A stretch of 64,000 nucleotides of DNA from Galaxea fascicularis (taxonomy: Eukaryota > Cnidaria > Anthozoa > Scleractinia > Euphylliidae). Below the pieces are notes generated by a model. That model saw nothing but the letters and a program-made list of their open reading frames with translations. It did not search any database and had not been told where the DNA came from. Positions 45,401 through 55,970 of this stretch are shown here, piece after piece. Each line of letters opens with the position of its first letter. Within the stretch, counting starts at the first letter, position 1. A program made the position numbers and the translations under genes. The stretch is taken from the NCBI GenBank assembly GCA_948470475.1, contig OX419338.1, positions 36,118,595-36,182,594 on the forward strand. Reading direction: 5' to 3'.

Positions 45401-48400
45401 TAACTACCCAAGAAGATTTTTTGCACTGTTTTACAAATTATTTACAAAAAGAAATCTTAATCTGACATACCTGCAGGCCACCTTTTTCAAAAGCAAGTCT
45501 GTTCTTCGACTCCATCATGCCTTTCATGGCGTCTTCAATTTGGCTTTGGCTCGCCTAACGTAACAGTGATGTTAAAACAAAACATTAAAATCACACAGGT
45601 TTTTAACTGCTGCTTTGACTGAAAATTGGAGATTGATAAGGCGAGGAATGGAGTCGCTAGGTTCAATAATATTATTATTTGTTGGATCAGTTGAAAAACA
45701 AATGTAAGGACATAAGAATCATTCAGAAATGTAAATAAACACTCAGCTAGCAAAGATATTGCCAGTCAGAGGACATGGAGACAATGTGGAGACTCCAGTA
45801 CAACAACCCACCCAGTTAAACTACTAAAACGGTGAACAGTATAATAGCCCATTTTACAATATTATGTATTGAGTGACCTGGCCTTTGAGTAAAAGCGAGG
45901 CTGGGGGTGACCTTGTTTTGATACAAACCTCTATGTCTTTTTTGTGCAACTGTGGACTAGTTAGCATAACAACAACATGATTTACATAAGAAAAGGAGTG
46001 AGGTCGGTATCAAAACAAGGTCACCCCCAGCCTTGCTTATACTCAAAGGCCAGGTCACTCAACACAGCTGTAAAATGGGCTATTATACTTCAAACAATAC
46101 AATCATAATGACTAAGGCTTATTAAAAAACAGCATCTTGAAATGCAGAATGATTGATGTTTGCTCAATAAATGAAATATTTACTTATGTTTTAATAACCT
46201 GTTTGTCCTCAAGAGTACAAATCCTTTCCAGTAGGTTTTTATTTTCCTCTTCCAACACCTTCTTTGAGTCTTGAAGACCTGTAATCTCTTCCTGGGAAAA
46301 TTTGGAAATAGTGGAGAAGAAACAATCAAAATGTTTTTCTATCTCAACAGACTCACAAAGTTAATTGCAATATTAAATACTGTAATAAGTAAACTGTAAT
46401 ATGTTAACTATAATACTATAATACTTTATTACATTTCTCAGTTAGTGCGCATGCTGTGATTGGTCAATTTTGCGGGCCGTATTCTCCTGTATGGCCCACT
46501 AAATTTGAAAGATTCTTTTCCCATGCGCCCAATCAATCTCAGAGATATAAATATCTTACTAACCTTGTTTTCTTGGTCCATACTGTAAGTTACAGATCCT
46601 TGTTTTTTCCCGTTGATTTATGGCCTGCGTACTTTGCGCTTGGGCCGTAAGTGAACGGGAAAAAAATCAGTCCATAACTTACAGTACAGACTTCGAACTC
46701 AGTTAGTAAGAGGTATATAATACTTTATGAAAGATATCTTTGTGATTGTTCTTGAGTTACCTGAGCATGTTGTAGCTGTCCAACAACTTTGTCTCTTTCA
46801 TTTGAAAAATCACTTACAGCTTGATTTACCTGCATATGGATGTGGAATCAAATATTAGAATTTGTTTTTGCTTCTTTGTTTCAAATCAATTTGCTATAAA
46901 CAAATTAATTAGATTTGTGAACACTCCATCTTCAATATCAGAATCAAGCTCACATCAACCAGGCTGAGAGCATAGTCTTCAAAGGTCCACCATTCCTCCG
47001 CCTTCTTTGGTACAGAATTCTAAGTCATTATCCTTTCTTAGATGGTTTGACAGATCAGTAAAAAAAGAAACTAAACAGTCCTCAAGGTATACAATACCTC
47101 ATCCATTATCTGATTATTTTGTTTTGACAGTTGTTCCCTCTCGCTTGTCATGCCATCTATCTTAGCTTGGAGATTCAAAACTTCTACATCCTGTAATATG
47201 ATAATTTATGTACAAGTAACATCAAAGAGTTGCAACCTCTAATCCTCAAAAATAAGCTATTTTGCACACTGAACATACCTGTGCATACCTCTTGCTAGCT
47301 GATTCTGAGGTCAGTACTGTAAGTTATGGACCAAGTTTTTTCTGTTCACTTATGGCCCAAGCGCAAAGTGCATGGGCCATAAATTGACGGGAAAAAACAA
47401 GGATCCATAACTTACGGCACAGACCAAGAAAATGAGGTTGGTAAGATATTAATTTTATTACATCTCTGAGGTTAATCAGGTGCACATAAAAGGAAATTTT
47501 CAAATTTAGCAGGCCATACAGTAAAATACGGCCTTCAAAATTGACCAATCACAGCGTGCATACTAACTGAGAGATATAATAAATGTTGACAAAGATAATT
47601 TTCAAATAATTGATTTACGCAAAAAAGGGAAATATGTGTCCTTTTTAGTATTACACCTGTACCATTACTATGACCAATTTATCATTCATTGCCTTATATT
47701 ATGATCATTGTAAAATTTAATATTTCAAACATTAACGAAACAGTATTGTTACTTTAACTTTTACACCATACTTATTGCTAAACAAATCCTATTATAATCA
47801 GCAGGACTATTATTGTAAGTATTGACTGAGGATAAAAAATATTTTAAAAAAGTAAAACATACAAAATCTTGTTTCAGCTTCTCAATTTTGTTTCTTTCAT
47901 CCAGTAACTGCTTGTGGAGCTTGTTGATGTTGTCTCTCAAAACAGATCTGAAAAACACATCATAAAGCATAACAGTTCGATTTACTGTTTCACTGACAAA
48001 TGGCAATTTCAGTAATATTCTGAGTTGTAAACAATCATGTGTATTCACAACTAGAACATGTTACTGAAGGTAACTACTGTTGAAAAGCTTAACACAGTCA
48101 CTTATTCAAATTTACAGCTCAAACTATAAGATACTTTTCATTTTCCAGGTACTGCTGTTTTTCCTTTTCCCTTGCCACTTCTTGAGCCATCTCATTTCTG
48201 GCTTTTTCCAACATTCCTTCCTGATCAGCCATGCGCATATTCCACTGCTCTCGTTCGCGTTGTAAAGCACTTTGATGCTGTGATATTAGAACTTTATTAT
48301 CAGCTGTTGTTGTCTTTAAGGCCTCACTAGTTCTCTGGTGTTCTAGAAGAATTCTCTCATATGCCCCCTGCAGTGTATGCAAAATAAATTCGAAGTATAA

Positions 48401-50354
48401 TGCATCACATAACAATGATTAGAAACAGATTATTTTACACAAACAGGGTCTCCATTAGTAGTAAGGACTAACCTTAAAGCCATCGTGACCCTTTCTCATC
48501 AGTTCAAATTGCTGTCTTAATTCTTTATTTTCTTTTTTCAGTCTTGAAATGTCTGCATCTAATGTCTGACAACAAACGATTGCAATCAATTATTATATTT
48601 ACCCTATTGGTGGATGATAATTAGCAAGTCTGCTATTGTAATCAAATCCTGTTTTCTTCACGACAGTGTCACTGAAGGAACTAAAAGTAACTACCACTTA
48701 TACTCTCAATGGACTGCTACCCTACCACAGGAAACCCAGTAAGAAATGACTGGGATTGTTTTTACTCTCCACTCTGGGAACAGCATACTAGTCCATCCAA
48801 AAAACACAACAATAAAATAATAACAAGGACTATTTCTTCCATCCCTGGAGCGGGATGCTAGTCCACCAAGGCACAGAAAAAGTTAGTGAAGGAAGAGCAA
48901 CTGGGTATAAAAAGGGATTTTGACTCACCTTTCTTTCTGTTGTCAACATGGCTAATTGAGAATCAGTATTTACTGTTAAAAGGAACAAAATATCAATTCA
49001 TCAAACAACATCTGGTGCCAACTCAAGGACTTTACAGCTTGTCATGAAGTTGAAATTAAAAATCAACGTTGCCAGCAACATGCCTGCATCCTCCTGTAGC
49101 TGTGTTACGAGAGATTCCAGTTGACCCTTCAGTCGCTTTGCTTTCTCGCACTCTTCCCTAGCGGACACGGCCTCACTCCTCAGGGTTTGACAGTCCTGTG
49201 CTAGTGTCTGAACATCACTACGTTCAGATTCCACAATCCTCTCCATGTCTGATACTCTTTGAAGAAGAGACGTGTGCGACTCCTCAAGGCTTGCCCGAAG
49301 TTCTTTTTCCCTGATCAGTTCCTCCTTGAGCTGAACATATTACTAATTATTATTATTATTATAATTACGTACCACTATACATGAACATGGCATGACAGAG
49401 ATACATAGAATGTTTACAGTGAAGGTTCTACTAAACCTTCAAAATATCTTCCAGTATTAGTCATTAGACCAGTGAAAGCGAGTTACTGTCAATAGATGTG
49501 CCTTACTCATATCACGACATCTGGGTGAGCATAATCCTGACAAGGGTTTTTTGAGATGACATTGAGTGACATTTTAACAGCCTGATTGGAGGACATTTTG
49601 ACTCTACCCTATGTGCTTGCTGCTCAGAGTATCTAAACCTCACTCAATGTCACCTCAAATTGTGTTTTCACACCTTATTAACATTATCTTCTATAAAAAT
49701 AAAAATGGGGTGAGAGGATTCATTTCCAGTACTTACTTCGTTCATTTTTTTGGTCAATTTTTGTTTGGACAGTTTAAGTTCTTCCGTTTTCAATCTGTTT
49801 TGGTCACTATTTTGTGAAGATTTATCCAATTCTGAGGCAAGACGTTTCACCATATCTTGGGCCTCTTTACGACCGTTATCGCTAATTTCCAACTCCTTTT
49901 TACACCGCTGTAAGTCCTTCTTCAGCTTTTTAATCTCATTTTCATAAGTATCTTTAGGTAACGTTACTTCTTCTGGCTCTTTTTCTATTGTAGCGAGATT
50001 CTTCTCGGCTTCCAAACTACACACTGCAAGTTTCAGAGACTGAATTGTGCTCTCCGCCCGACAAACCCTAGTTACCATTTGCTCATAATTCCGTTGCAAG
50101 ATCTCCATTTGAGGGGAAACTGTTCCCGAAGCTTTGAAAGATTGCACTGGTTCTATCCTTCCACTTTTGCCGCCTTCGGCATTACCTTCTCGATCTCTGC
50201 TAAAACCGTATTCAGCAAGTTGATCGACCAACTTCTTCGTCTCCTCCTCGGCCATTTCCAAACGCCGTTGCATCACCTCGAAGGTATGCTGCGGCGAAGG
50301 GCTCGCATGCAACGTTGGAGAAATGACCTTTCGACTCATTTTGACATCGCCCAT
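36488..50354 (-). CDS. CCDC150: Coiled-coil domain-containing protein 150, 28 exons
   Basis: Long coiled-coil protein, sperm/cilium-linked by family; molecular role unclear. Exons: 49737-50354, 49084-49330, 48929-48972, 48473-48565, 48135-48367, 47863-47947, 47098-47190, 46761-46829, 46199-46291, 45471-45554, 45309-45359, 45118-45174, 44399-44461, 43388-43516, 42621-42790, 42291-42384, 41848-42017, 41521-41650, 40644-40850, 40489-40557, 39636-39712, 39319-39382, 38562-38648, 38260-38298, 38078-38157, 37548-37656, 37257-37391, 36488-36559. They total 3462 bases, 1153 residues (human 1101), and all phases agree. Identity rests on the N terminus ('ISPTLHASPSPQHTFEVMQRR', 'VCRAESTIQSLKLAV') and the domain layout. 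Almost everything after residue 200 is heptad-rich coiled coil. Introns after exons 2 (49083) and 19 (40643) begin GC, not GT; in both cases only the GC donor keeps the frame. Confidence 0.88.
36790..37140. repeat. Likely dispersed repeat in the last CCDC150 intron
   Basis: Contains two ATATCCAAACACC/GTATCCAAACTCC-type sites and a minus-strand 77-codon frame (36835-37068) that looks like the repeat-borne ORFs common in coral genomes. No splice evidence links it to CCDC150. Confidence 0.35.
40167..40405. mobile_element. Foldback MITE, copy 2, in a CCDC150 intron
   Basis: Ends GGGCCCGGTTGTTCGAAAGC and its near-complement. Interior colinear with 27230-27458. Confidence 0.75.
42815..42910. repeat. 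Fragment of a TIR element (pogo-like end)
   Basis: The segment GGTCGACTCCCGATAACTCG with a nearby inverted GACTGAGTTATCGAGAGACA resembles the terminal repeat family of pogo/Tigger MITEs in invertebrates. Both halves are short and only partly symmetrical, so it is a remnant. Confidence 0.35.
44512..45010. repeat. Compound foldback and GACGACGGC simple repeat in a CCDC150 intron
   Basis: 44550-44625 is a hairpin with arms AGCCTCCCACGCAGTCGTTTTTA and complement (imperfect). It is followed by ACGACGACGGCGACGACGGC-type sequence and, at 44970-44995, the opposing GTCGTCGTCGTCGTTG. These are probably the ends of one or two small TIR elements inserted into each other. Confidence 0.45.
45838..46090. 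mobile_element. Foldback MITE in a CCDC150 intron
   Basis: About 250 bp with ends AGTATAATAGCCCATTTTAC and the inverse. The arms remain paired for about 85 bases (through GGTCACCCCCAGCCT). Non-coding. Confidence 0.7.
46436..46720 (+). repeat. Dispersed element, copy A (inverted relative to copy B)
   Basis: About 285 bases shared in opposite orientation with 47297-47580 (landmarks: TGATTGGTCAATTTTG, GATCCTTGTTTTTTCCCGTT, CTTGGGCC). It lies in the CCDC150 intron downstream of exon 8. Confidence 0.7.
47297..47580 (-). repeat. Dispersed element, copy B (inverted relative to copy A)
   Basis: Reverse-complement copy of 46436-46720, in the CCDC150 intron before exon 7. The pair brackets CCDC150 exons 7 and 8. 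Confidence 0.7.
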
Positions 50355-51929
50355 TCACATTCTACACGAAAATTGGCCACCGCTCTCTTTTCTTTTGCAG
50401 CTTTTGTGAATTTGTTTTCAAACCGAAGCTACCCCAAAGTCCGCCATTTTGGAATTTCCGCCAACTCCGTCCTAGCGGACCAATCACAATATACCTGGGA
50501 TACCAACTGCTGCTGACGTTTGCGACTGGTGGCGCAGCATTCAGACAATTGAGGCAGGGGGCTCACCACCCCCCCCCCACCCCTACATCAAAGAAACATC
50601 AGAGGAGCAATAACCACTAACGATAGAACGGTTTTCAATTGAGTGTCGAAGGTAATTTACGTTTGCTTTATTTTTGCTTTACTCAACTCTGTCATGAGTG
50701 GCAAAACCAAAACCAATATATTATAATTTCTTTTCCTGCACTTGGAACCAGTTGGCAGACTGGTTCTAAGCACAGGAACTTATTTCTTCTGATTGGTTCC
50801 CTGAGCTGTCTTTGTCCCTTGTGATTGGTAGAGTAAGGTTATTGATTTAGTCTTACAACTTTCAATAATGAAAGCCACTAGAAGCAATATTTAGAAAACA
50901 TTCTCACTTGGGAGAGCCTCTTGAATCAATGTGGCCAGGAACACAGTGTATTTATCATGTAAAATAAAATGAGCAAATCATGAAAACAGGTGATGTTTAA
51001 CTGTTTCAATGTTTCCTTATATTTTTATAAAATAACAAAATCTTAGGTCTTCTGCAGTGATTGTCAGCTTGAGCCCACAGATTTCACTTATACAGGTCAA
51101 GTGATTCACAATTGAGGTAAAAAGTCCTTTTCAATATCACAGTGCATACTGTAAGCTCAATGGATGCACATGGCCTGATTTCAAATGCGGTTTTGTGTGT
51201 AGACCATTTCACGCTAAAATCTGCCCTTTTGAAAATGGGGCAAACAGCGCACAAAATAAGTGTTTGCACAGGGAAAAATTGCTATGTGAAATAACTTTGT
51301 AATATTGGATATCTGTAGAAACTTTGATTGGTGAAGGAAATTTAGAGGGCCAAACATTACTCATTTTAAAGTTGAGGGATACAGCTGAGCTAGAGAGCGA
51401 GTAATCTTGTTTTTAATTTTCCATACATTTGCCTGTAATCAATGCAAAGACTGGTGGGGAAAATGCACAGGCAAATAAATGGGAAATTAAGAACGCGATT
51501 ACTTGCTCTCTAGCTCAGCTGTAAAAGGAGTAATGTTTGGCCCTCTAATCCCCATACAAACATTGTATTTCGCGCATTGTTTGCCCCACTTTCAAAAAGG
51601 TGGATTTTACTTTGGAAAGGTCTATTCCATTTAACAAATATCGGTAATGTTTACAGCAATTTACCACTGTCTATTTTCTGAAACTCTCACTTTCTCAAAC
51701 AATGTTACACTAAAAAGAGAGACAGTGGGTATCTGCAGTAACCAGCAATGTCTATGTTCCAAAACTAAAAAGTCTCTTTCCATAAAGACAGTTTGGTTGT
51801 GTGGATAAGACGGAGATGTCGTTTGTGAGATGTGACAAAATAAAGTGAAATGGGAACAAAAGGTATGAGAAGCATATCTATACATGTAGTTTCCATCTTC
51901 TCTCTCATGCACAGTTAGCTCAGATGGTC
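50355..51929. other. Interval between CCDC150 and MRPL9 with one foldback element
   Basis: The first 200 bases should hold the CCDC150 promoter; an ATTGG box (minus strand) is present near 50480. A C-run (50569-50581) follows. The rest up to 51929 is AT-rich, without a credible gene, apart from the foldback at 51341-51548 and the MRPL9 3' UTR. Confidence 0.5.
51341..51548. mobile_element. Foldback MITE between CCDC150 and MRPL9
   Basis: Ends TTAGAGGGCCAAACATTACT and the inverse, arms about 75 bases (including GAGCTAGAGAGC(G/A)AGTAATC), loop near the middle. TTA/TAA at the tips may be part of a Harbinger-type duplication. Confidence 0.65.
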
Positions 51930-52532
51930 TTAACTCTGTAATTGCTTCCTATTGTCTTCAAAGTTCACGTCTCTTGGCTTCCTTTGATCCACAGTTACTT
52001 TCATAGGTACCACAACACCATCTTTAACCGCTACTTTCACCTCGAACTGTCCAAACGAGCTAATCGGTTCCTCCACAGTTATACAGTGCACCGGAACATG
52101 CAGTTGATACTGCCTCTTGTACTCCAAAGCAAGCTGGTGCTCGTTCACTTCGAAGAATTCGTTCTCTTTTCGCCTAATTTTTAAATTCGTTTTTTTCAGA
52201 AATTCCATAAAAGTAGGGCAAACTTGGGATTCTGAGCTGGTATCAGCAGAAGTATCTTCTCGCAGATACTTTCTTATGTTTTCTCTCGTTGCGTACGCAG
52301 CTATGCCCTTAGGAACCAGGAAATTTCTAGCGTGTCCCCTTTCTACAGCCACCATTTGTCCAGCATTTCCGAGCTTCTCATGTTGCTCAATTAGAATGAC
52401 GGACAATTTTGGCTTTCTGTTCGGTTTATCTTTGGGCCGTTTCCATTTGAATTGATCCATTTTGCCCATGGCTCTTGAACACAGCTTTTGCGGGCTTTCA
52501 ATTCGCAAAATTTGTCGCGAAAGCTGCAACAT
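51930..52532 (-). CDS. MRPL9: Mitochondrial ribosomal protein bL9m, single exon
   Basis: Component of the mitochondrial large ribosomal subunit. A 200-residue intronless frame with a basic, Arg-bearing N terminus fit for mitochondrial import ('MLQLSRQILRI'). The L9 core is unmistakable: 'VILIEQHEKLGNAGQMVAV' followed by 'RGHARNFLVPKGIAAYAT', the hallmark of bacterial and mitochondrial L9. The C-terminal half (about 105-200) covers the second domain and ends in a charged tail. Human MRPL9 is 267 residues; this protein is shorter at both ends. Its 5' end faces SLC25A35, with 241 bases between start codons. Confidence 0.93.
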   Translation of the reverse strand: MLQLSRQILRIESPQKLCSRAMGKMDQFKWKRPKDKPNRKPKLSVILIEQHEKLGNAGQMVAVERGHARNFLVPKGIAAYATRENIRKYLREDTSADTSSESQVCPTFMEFLKKTNLKIRRKENEFFEVNEHQLALEYKRQYQLHVPVHCITVEEPISSFGQFEVKVAVKDGVVVPMKVTVDQRKPRDVNFEDNRKQLQS

Positions 52533-52773
52533 TTCTTACTTAATTACAAATGCAAGTACCACTACATTTATCAACCAAACATGGCCGACTATCTTCATGT
52601 AAGATGAGAAACCGGTAATTAGCCAATGAGAGAGGGTGTAAGATCCCAACATTTTTCGTTCCTCCGCTGGCCAAGTAAACATCTTTGTCGAGTACCCGAC
52701 TTTAATAGAGCGCTCTGTTGAGACTTACCTGTTTTTGCCAGGGCTTGTTTGGTTTCTATTTCATCTTTCAAGG
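52533..52773. promoter_or_regulatory. Divergent promoter region MRPL9 / SLC25A35
   Basis: 241 bases between two outward-facing start codons of genes for mitochondrial proteins. A CCAAT box (AGCCAATGAG, about 52622) is central; no TATA box. Confidence 0.6.
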
Positions 52774-54288
52774 ATGCAGTCGCAACTAAAAGAATTTGGA
52801 TTAGGTGGAGTCGCAGCTTGTTGCGCTTGCTTTTTCACAAATCCTTTAGAGGTGGTTAAAACACGCATGCAACTTCAAGGAGAACTGAAGGCGCGAGGAA
52901 CGTACGCAAGGCACTACAAGAACGTCTTCCATGCGTTTTATACAATCGCCCGGTATGATGGCCTGAGAGCTATACAAAGCGGCCTCGCTCCAGCTCTTGT
53001 TTACCAAGCAATCATGAACGGATGTCGGCTTGGATCGTATCAAGTTTTAACCAATTTACAATTCACTGCAAACAAGGAGGGCAAAATCGAATTTTGGCGT
53101 TGTCTGGTCGCCGGCGCAATTTCTGGAGCTATCGGGGCATATTTGGGAAGTCCGGCGTACATGGTGAGTTGTAGAAAGCTATTTTTGTTGTTGTTGTTGT
53201 TTTTCTTTTTTAGTTTTTTGTTCTGTGTGAGGAGGCAAAGAGACGTTTCCCAAGTCACAAATATTCTAGCTGATGTTGCGTGACTAAAGTGAAACGATTA
53301 CATTTGTCACGGCAAAATATTCAGCCACGTGACGGCCTTCCGGCAAGAAGACTTGTGGACAAGTTAAAGCAAGTAATGGCAAGCAATAAAACACGAGTGA
53401 GCCAGGCTTTACTTAGCTGGCAGACGTTTTTCCTCAGCATATGCGTGCTGCACTCTAGCCCAATGACAGGGTATAAACGTAACTTCATGTCACCCAACTT
53501 CTTCAGTCCCTGATTGTCTCAGCCACTAGAAAGGCACACTGTCATCAGGTCTGTTAGTCTTCATATCTTAATGACATCCTCTAAACATCTTTCCAAAGAA
53601 TTTTTCCCATTATCGTCTGATGCAAAAGAACAGGGATGAGCCTTGTTTCCTTAAATTAGTAAATAGTGCACTCAGTTTTGATATTTTTTCTCTTTCTACA
53701 AGATGATAGTAAAGATGCATTAAAAATTGTGAAAGCCTCTCATCTAGGCTTCCTTATATATTTAAGGTAAAGACACATCTGCAATCGCAGGCAACAGAGA
53801 CTATCGCTGTCGGCTTTCAGCACAAGCATAGTGGGTTTGTTAGCGCTTTGTCTGGAATCTACAAGCAGTTTGGGATTGGTGGGCTGTGGAGGGGTGTGAG
53901 TGGTGCAGTTGCACGTGTCATGGTTGGGTCTGCTGTGCAGTTGTCTACTTTCTCCACAACAAAGCTGAAAATTGCTCAAACAAACTTCTTCAGAGAGGAC
54001 AGCTGGCTTATTCCAGCATCAGCAAGTATGGTTAGTAGTTTAGCTGTAGTATCGTGTATGACACCTTTTGATGTGGTAAGTACACGACTTTATAATCAAG
54101 GAACAACCGCAAGTGGCAAGGGACTCTTGTACAATGGTTTTCTGGACTGCTTTATCAAAATATCAAAGCAAGAAGGCTTAACTGGGTTTTTTAAAGGTTT
54201 AGGGCCACACTACTTTAGAATTGGCCCACATACGATTTTAAGCTTGCTGTTTTGGGATCAGCTAAAAAAAATTTCTGCCTCAATATAG
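52774..54288 (+). CDS. SLC25A35: Mitochondrial carrier, solute carrier family 25 member 35, two exons
   Basis: Inner-membrane mitochondrial carrier; the substrate of this member is not firmly established. Exons 52774-53163 and 53767-54288, 303 residues (human 300). Three Solcar repeats are visible with carrier signatures '[15 protein letters not shown]' (about 25), '[13 protein letters not shown]' (about 127, interrupted by the intron exactly after 'YM') and '[13 protein letters not shown]' (about 223; Ser replaces the usual Lys, as Cys does in the human protein). It ends '[20 protein letters not shown]...'. The frame is open further upstream but without an ATG, so 52774 is the start. AATAAA at 54483. 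Confidence 0.93.
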
Positions 54289-54482
54289 TCAGAGTTTCTG
54301 TGAGGTCAATTCTGTGAATCAACATTGGTAGTGGTTTTAATTTTCTAATTGTTAAATGATTGTGGTTTTGATTTTTATTTCTTTGTTTATTAGTATGGGT
54401 CAATATTATTTCCTTAACTTCATAATCTATAAACCAGACATTTTGCTGTTTTAGTCAGCTATTGTACTTTGACTTACTGTAC

Positions 54483-54488
54483 AATAAA
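54483..54488 (+). promoter_or_regulatory. Polyadenylation signal, SLC25A35
   Basis: AATAAA about 195 bases after the stop, followed by a T-rich stretch. Confidence 0.6.
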
Positions 54489-54499
54489 ATATCTTTATT

Positions 54500-55740
54500 G
54501 GTTTCTTTCCATGGGGGCTTTTCACCGACAATACACTAAAATACAGAAAAAACTGGGGATTTGAAAATACTATCTACATCTCAAATCAAAACAAAAAAGT
54601 TAAAAATACTATACACATCTCATTTGAAAGAAATGCCTTAAGTTTGCACTTAAAAACTAAAAGAGACTCACTCACTTTATAACAAGGTCTCAAGTCATCG
54701 TATCAGCAGTCTGCATTGTTTACAATCTCCTCTTAGAGTTCAGTTGCCGATTATAAGGAATGAGGAATGGTGATCTGTGCAGAGCTAACCACTCTTTTAA
54801 GTGGGTAAGATGTGCATTGTATATGTAGTCAAGATTGCATACGACACATTGGGAGATTTGATCATCCACTTTCTTTGTCTGTCCTGCATGCATTAACTAT
54901 TATCGCTGCTGAACCTGGCTTAAGTTATTAATGATGAAAGTGTAAATTTTTCTTTTGATGCAGATGTAAAAGATTTTTAAAATCCAAATTGGTTTTTATA
55001 AGAGGACAAAAAATTGCATTTTATGCTCCAATCACGTTATGGGGATGAGGCGTATGTAGTAGTGAATAAAATCACATTCCATGAAAGAAAAGTTTGTTTA
55101 TTGATTTAACATTAAAACAAATTTAAGCTTAACTTAATTCTGTGTTAATATGTGCTAGTGTTACATGATGTCAGAAAAGCAGAGAGTTTGCCCTGTCACC
55201 TTGATCGTGCAGGTGGTTTTTTAGTCACCTCAGTTCTAAGTCAGATGGGTTCCTTCTTTTTCTATGCAGAGCGATCTTTATTACGAGTCGGTACTCCTCG
55301 CTGCATCTAAAATGCGTCAAGCGCATCTTCCTTCCGCAATTTGTTGCTGTCAACACCATATAATGATTAGCCAGAAAGATTCTCATTGTCAAGTTGGACT
55401 TTCTTTATAGTGTTTTCATAGTTTTTAATAGATCTGCCTGGCAGCTGATACAGACCCTTTTGAGATGGGACGTCGACCTTCTGACTGCTTTGACGATGAC
55501 AGGGTTTCGAAGATTGACCTTTGTACTTGCCATCATGATGAAGAAATCTCAAATCTCTGATGGCCGCTGCAATGCTGGGGCTGAAAACTCTGATCACGAA
55601 GTCCCAGTTCACGGATACGTTCCTACGTCGTTCAATTTCATTTTAAGTCTACAGAGTTCTCAGTTATGGCAAAATTTTAGATCTATTACGACAGACTTTA
55701 CTGTTCAAACATGACTTCTTAAATGTACGCACTCACCATT
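54500..55740. other. Intergenic, no gene recognised
   Basis: AT-rich. An 81-codon minus-strand frame (55367-55612) has a Gln/Ser/Lys-rich sequence I cannot place; it could be an exon of an unknown minus-strand gene but has no clear partner exons. Confidence 0.35.
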
Positions 55741-55753
55741 CACGGGTTTATTA

Positions 55754-55905
55754 CTCTCACCGGTATCGCCAAGGTCATGGGTTCGACTCCCGCGCAAGTC
55801 TGATTTTTTTCAGGCTTTATTTTTACTACTGATCAAGTATTGTTTATAACTGCGATAATGAATTAGACTTTCAATCTTCAGACTTTACTGTGTGATGAAA
55901 AATGA
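55754..55905 (+). repeat. tRNA-derived SINE, 5'-truncated
   Basis: Retains the B box (GGGTTCGACTCCC) and the body shared with 28367-28561 (TTTTTTTCAGG, CATAACTGCG-like). The A box is degraded or missing. Confidence 0.6.
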
Positions 55906-55970
55906 CAACGAGAATATATGTGCGTTGCATAAGAGGACAGTGTAATTTAATATTATTAATATTATTAGTA

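Noticed and set aside
52735..52773. Upstream extension of SLC25A35
   Set aside because: The frame is open but has no ATG; the family N terminus fits the ATG at 52774.
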